Positions 6,227-7,967 of a stretch of DNA of 7,967 nt are shown piece after piece; position 1 is the first letter of the stretch, and each line of letters starts with the position of its first letter. This DNA is from Chthoniobacterales bacterium (GTDB lineage: Bacteria; Verrucomicrobiota; Verrucomicrobiia; Chthoniobacterales; UBA10450): assembly GCA_013695905.1 (NCBI GenBank), contig JACCZQ010000055.1:1-7967 (forward strand), written 5' to 3'. The notes under the pieces are model-generated. The model saw only the letters and a program-made list of their open reading frames with translations. It did not search any database and had not been told where the DNA came from. The translations under genes were made by a program, and so were the position numbers.

Positions 6227-7028
6227 TGCTGCTGCACAACTTGCAGCGAGGCGAACGGCAGCTCGCTCCGCGCTCGACTCTTCACTGTGGAGCAAGTGCG
6301 GTGCGAATCGAAGATCTTGCCGGCATCAGCACGCCAGGCGCCGTCGGTCGGTTGCTCGACAAGTGGCACGACCAGGACTGTCGATTTTCGATCGCAAATC
6401 GGAACTCGAAGGCTGGGTCGATCAATGGACGAAGACGGCCGACTCAATTTCGCAACGCCGAGCGGCGTGGGACCGGCTCCGGGAACTTCATCAGCATGCG
6501 ACCGGGCTGCCGGAAGCAGCTGAGATCGCCACCAGTGTGGCCGCGATCGAGGCCCAGCGGGCGTTGCTCAACGATCCCGATCCGGTTCCTGCACTGACGC
6601 AAAAGTTGACGAACGCACTGCGAGGAGCGCTCACCGCGGTGCAAACCACAATCACCGAGACGTTCGCCGAAAGAGCCGCGCAGCTGAATGCATCTGACGC
6701 CTGGAAGAAGCTCACACCGGCGCAACGGGATGACCTCGCGCGAGTGCATCAATTGACCGCTCCCGCGGTCGCGCCGCTTGCCACCGATGAAGAGATCCTC
6801 TCAGCCGTCCGGGCTTCATCGCTCGCGGCGCGACGCGATTTCTGTGATGCCGTGCCGGCCCGCTTCATCCGCGCGCTCGACGAAGCCGCACGCTTGTTAG
6901 AGCCGAAGGCCGTGCGCGTCACGCTACCCGCCGCCACCCTCAAGACCGAACCCGAATTGGATGCCTGGCTGGCGCGGGCGCGCACGGTAGTCGCGAAGAA
7001 ACTTAGGGACGGACCAGTCATCCTGTGA
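6227..7028 (+). pseudogene. 3' remnant of a large helical protein, possibly BREX BrxC/DUF6079-like
   Basis: The clear coding part runs from about 6390 to TGA at 7026-7028. It is a helical, charged sequence with RRAAWDRLRELHQHA, LLNDPDPVPALTQKL, DAWKKLTPAQRDDLARVH and an ending LDAWLARARTVVAKKLRDGPVIL. From memory, an alanine-rich helical region with L-L-x-D-P-D-P, then W-x-x-L-x-P-E-Q-R, then E-x-x-x-x-W-L-x-x-x-R-x-x-x to a P-V-I/V-L end resembles the C-termini of very large ATPases of the BrxC/PglY/DUF6079 type used in BREX phage defence. Without alignment this is tentative. Upstream, from 6226 to about 6375, a different frame (-2/+1 shifted) reads sensibly as AVRIEDLAGIST and GRLLDKWHDQ, suggesting a frameshift near 6370-6390. 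The ATPase part is missing, cut at the repeat edge. The GTG at 6363 is an internal codon, not a trusted start. Confidence 0.45.
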
Positions 7029-7041
7029 TTCGATAGGAGCC

Positions 7042-7215
7042 ATGAAATCGAGGCGGAAATCCCGCCACACCCCGGTTGAGATTGAGTTTGACGCCGAACG
7101 GCTCATCGCCGCCTTGCGCGAACACGCTGATGCCCTCGAAGGAAAACTCCCGCTCGCCATGCGCACCACCATCGTCGAGGTGCCGGTCTTGAAGTCGTCC
7201 CGTCGCAGATGTTAG
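7042..7215 (+). CDS. Small 57-residue protein, unknown function
   Basis: An ATG at 7042 follows AGGAG (7035-7039) by two bases, and the frame ends at TAG 7213-7215. It lies 13 nt after the BrxC-like remnant and 10 nt before the antitoxin gene, on the same strand, so it fits an operon. The product begins with basic residues (MKSRRKSRH), then VEIEFDAERLIAALREHADALEG, a probable amphipathic helix, then a strand-like IVEVPVL and a basic CR-rich end (SSRRRC). I recognise no family. The codon pattern is GC-rich in the third position, like its neighbours. It could be an antitoxin-like or DNA-binding small protein, but nothing proves this. Confidence 0.5.
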   Translation: MKSRRKSRHTPVEIEFDAERLIAALREHADALEGKLPLAMRTTIVEVPVLKSSRRRC

Positions 7216-7225
7216 TTTCCCAGCC

Positions 7226-7447
7226 ATGAGCACGCTTGCTGAAATCGAAGCCGCCGTCGAAACGCTGCCGACTGGGCAGAAAGAGGCCCTGTTTCAATTT
7301 CTTGCCGCGCAATTGCGCCCGGCCGCCGGGCCTTCCGCGACGGGAGCGGCTCCGCGCATCGCCGGCCTGCACGAGGGTGCAGCGGAGGTCGCACCGGATT
7401 TCGACGAACCGCTGCCCGATGAGTTTTGGCTCGGGCAGGACGCGTGA
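7226..7447 (+). CDS. Antitoxin-like protein upstream of a truncated PIN toxin
   Basis: The 73-residue product reads MSTLAEIEAAVETLP, a helix QKEALFQFLAAQL, a proline/alanine linker and an acidic C-terminus DFDEPLPDEFWLG. Short antitoxins of PIN toxins often have this design: an N-terminal oligomerising helical part and an acidic, partly disordered tail ending in a D-x-P-L-x-D-F/E-W-like toxin-binding stretch. I see no clear ribbon-helix-helix, AbrB or Phd fold, so the DNA-binding class is open. Its stop overlaps the GTG start of the toxin in a GTGA tetranucleotide (7444-7447), which supports the pairing. The gene itself is intact, although its partner is cut short. Confidence 0.7.
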   Translation: MSTLAEIEAAVETLPTGQKEALFQFLAAQLRPAAGPSATGAAPRIAGLHEGAAEVAPDFDEPLPDEFWLGQDA

Positions 7448-7713
7448 AGCTGCTTCTCGACACCCACGCTTTCATTTGGTGGTACAGCCACCACGCGAAG
7501 CTCAGCACCGCTGCGCTGGCCGCCTGCCAGTCACCGACAAACAGCCTCCACCTCAGCCTCGCGAGTGTCTGGGAAATGCAGATCAAGATCCAACTCGGCA
7601 AGCTGACCCTGCGCCTCCCGCTGGCCGACGTCCTGCGCGACCACCTGCAATCGCTATTTTCATCTGTTAAACGAACGCACTGCAGCGCACCTGTGGCAAC
7701 TTGTCCGTCGTAA
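7444..7713 (+). pseudogene. Truncated PIN-domain (VapC-type) toxin, 3' half replaced by the repeat
   Basis: The GTG start overlaps the antitoxin stop. The first part is a standard PIN toxin: KLLLDTHAFIWW with catalytic D6, and SVWEMQIKIQLGKL with catalytic E44. Such toxins usually run to about 125-130 residues and need one or two further aspartates in the C-terminal half. Here the family sequence stops at LADVLRDH (codon 67, 7642-7644), where repeat copy 2 begins. Translation then runs through the repeat (LQSLFSSVKRTHCSAP and on) to TAA at 7711-7713, giving 89 residues of which about 22 are unrelated. The missing acids mean it should lack RNase activity. Loss of the toxin would leave a free antitoxin, which carries no cost to the host. 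Confidence 0.85.
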
Positions 7714-7827
7714 TCCTCCATCGCGCTGAGCGAGTTTGTCGCGTCTAAAGCGGACCAGCTTGAACATCGGCAGACGTCTTCCTACTCACGTTCCTGCTTC
7801 TCCTCTTTCAGCGATATGACCAAATTG
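7643..7827. repeat. 185-bp direct repeat, copy 2 (cuts the toxin gene, runs into a small gene)
   Basis: This is the second copy of 6042-6226, same orientation, with three substitutions clustered at 7692, 7713 and 7719. On the left it interrupts the PIN toxin gene within codon 67. On the right it passes without a break into the coding sequence starting ATG at 7816, so this copy appears native on its right side. It therefore carries a second, displaced copy of the cooC start (seven codons) and upstream region, facing left into the toxin gene. Confidence 0.95.
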
Positions 7828-7965
7828 AAGCCCAAGCCGAAACCGAAGTTCAAAACCCTGAACGATGTCGCGCGCTACTTTGCAGAGAACTTTCCGGATG
7901 CGGCCGATTTCCCCGACCCGCCGCCGCGTCCTCAGCATCACGAACGGCCAATCCTGGAATGGTGA
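7816..7965 (+). CDS. Small 49-residue proline- and lysine-rich protein, possible first gene of a coupled pair
   Basis: The frame starts at the ATG inside the repeat and ends at TGA 7963-7965. It begins MTKLKPKPKPKFKTLNDVARYF, a basic KP-repeat followed by a helix (LNDVARYFAENF). The second half is acidic and proline-rich (PDAADFPDPPPRPQ) and it ends ERPILEW. I do not recognise the family. The stop sits in TGGTGAGC, so a GTG (7962-7964) overlaps it by four bases and may start a downstream gene running out of the window. That layout, and the basic-then-acidic design, match many antitoxins, but this is inference. There is no clear Shine-Dalgarno, although the pyrimidine-rich CTTCTCCTCTTTCAG just upstream gives no help either way. 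Confidence 0.55.
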   Translation: MTKLKPKPKPKFKTLNDVARYFAENFPDAADFPDPPPRPQHHERPILEW

Positions 7966-7967
7966 GC

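Larger units (their letters stand above)
6227..7642. mobile_element. 1416-bp foreign-looking segment between the direct repeats
   Basis: Everything between the two repeat copies reads on the plus strand, opposite to the hyp operon, and belongs to a different functional class: a 3' remnant of a large protein, a 57-codon ORF, an antitoxin gene and the 5' half of a PIN toxin gene. Genes at both ends are cut exactly at the repeat boundaries. No integrase, transposase or terminal inverted repeat is present, so the means of entry is unknown. It may be a real insertion by recombination or replication slippage, or an assembly artefact. Confidence 0.5.

Noticed and set aside
6181..6447. Minus-strand 88-codon frame spanning the copy 1 right junction
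   Set aside because: It crosses the repeat boundary and has no recognisable motif; the plus strand looks coding there.

Overview
The window comes from a high-GC bacterial chromosome or metagenomic contig. Nothing in it fixes the taxon. The codon style, the poor Shine-Dalgarno signals before several genes and a small 79-residue protein of a kind I associate with soil Verrucomicrobiota or Planctomycetota make a verrucomicrobial soil bacterium a tentative guess.

Left part (1-943). The window opens with a 54-codon remnant resembling the N-terminus of a sterol-desaturase-family membrane protein. A 135-bp gap with no feature I recognise follows. Then comes a minus-strand type II toxin-antitoxin pair, a ribbon-helix-helix antitoxin and a complete PIN-domain (VapC-type) toxin.

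Middle part (1007-6062). Six minus-strand genes read right to left: a CooC-type nickel-insertion ATPase, a small lipoprotein-like membrane protein, hypF, a 79-residue protein of unknown function, hypC and hypD. Spacings are short (67, 12, 52 and 30 nt, then a 4-nt overlap), so this is probably one transcript. HypF, HypC and HypD make and carry the Fe(CN)2CO group of [NiFe] hydrogenase. The CooC-like protein would serve a nickel step for hydrogenase or for a carbon monoxide dehydrogenase. HypA, HypB, HypE and the hydrogenase itself are not in the window.

Right part (6042-7967). A 185-bp sequence occurs twice in direct orientation (6042-6226 and 7643-7827, 3 mismatches). Copy 1 is the 5' end and upstream region of cooC. 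Copy 2 runs into the first four codons of a small plus-strand gene. Between the copies lie 1416 bp of unrelated DNA: the 3' remnant of a large protein that may be BREX BrxC/DUF6079-like, a 57-codon ORF, an antitoxin gene and a VapC-type toxin gene cut at codon 67 by the second repeat. The simplest reading is that cooC and the small gene were once divergent neighbours sharing the 185-bp intergenic region, and that a foreign segment broken at both ends came to lie between two copies of it. A metagenome assembly chimera is the main alternative. This is the most unusual structure in the window. I found no CRISPR array, rRNA, tRNA or transposase gene.
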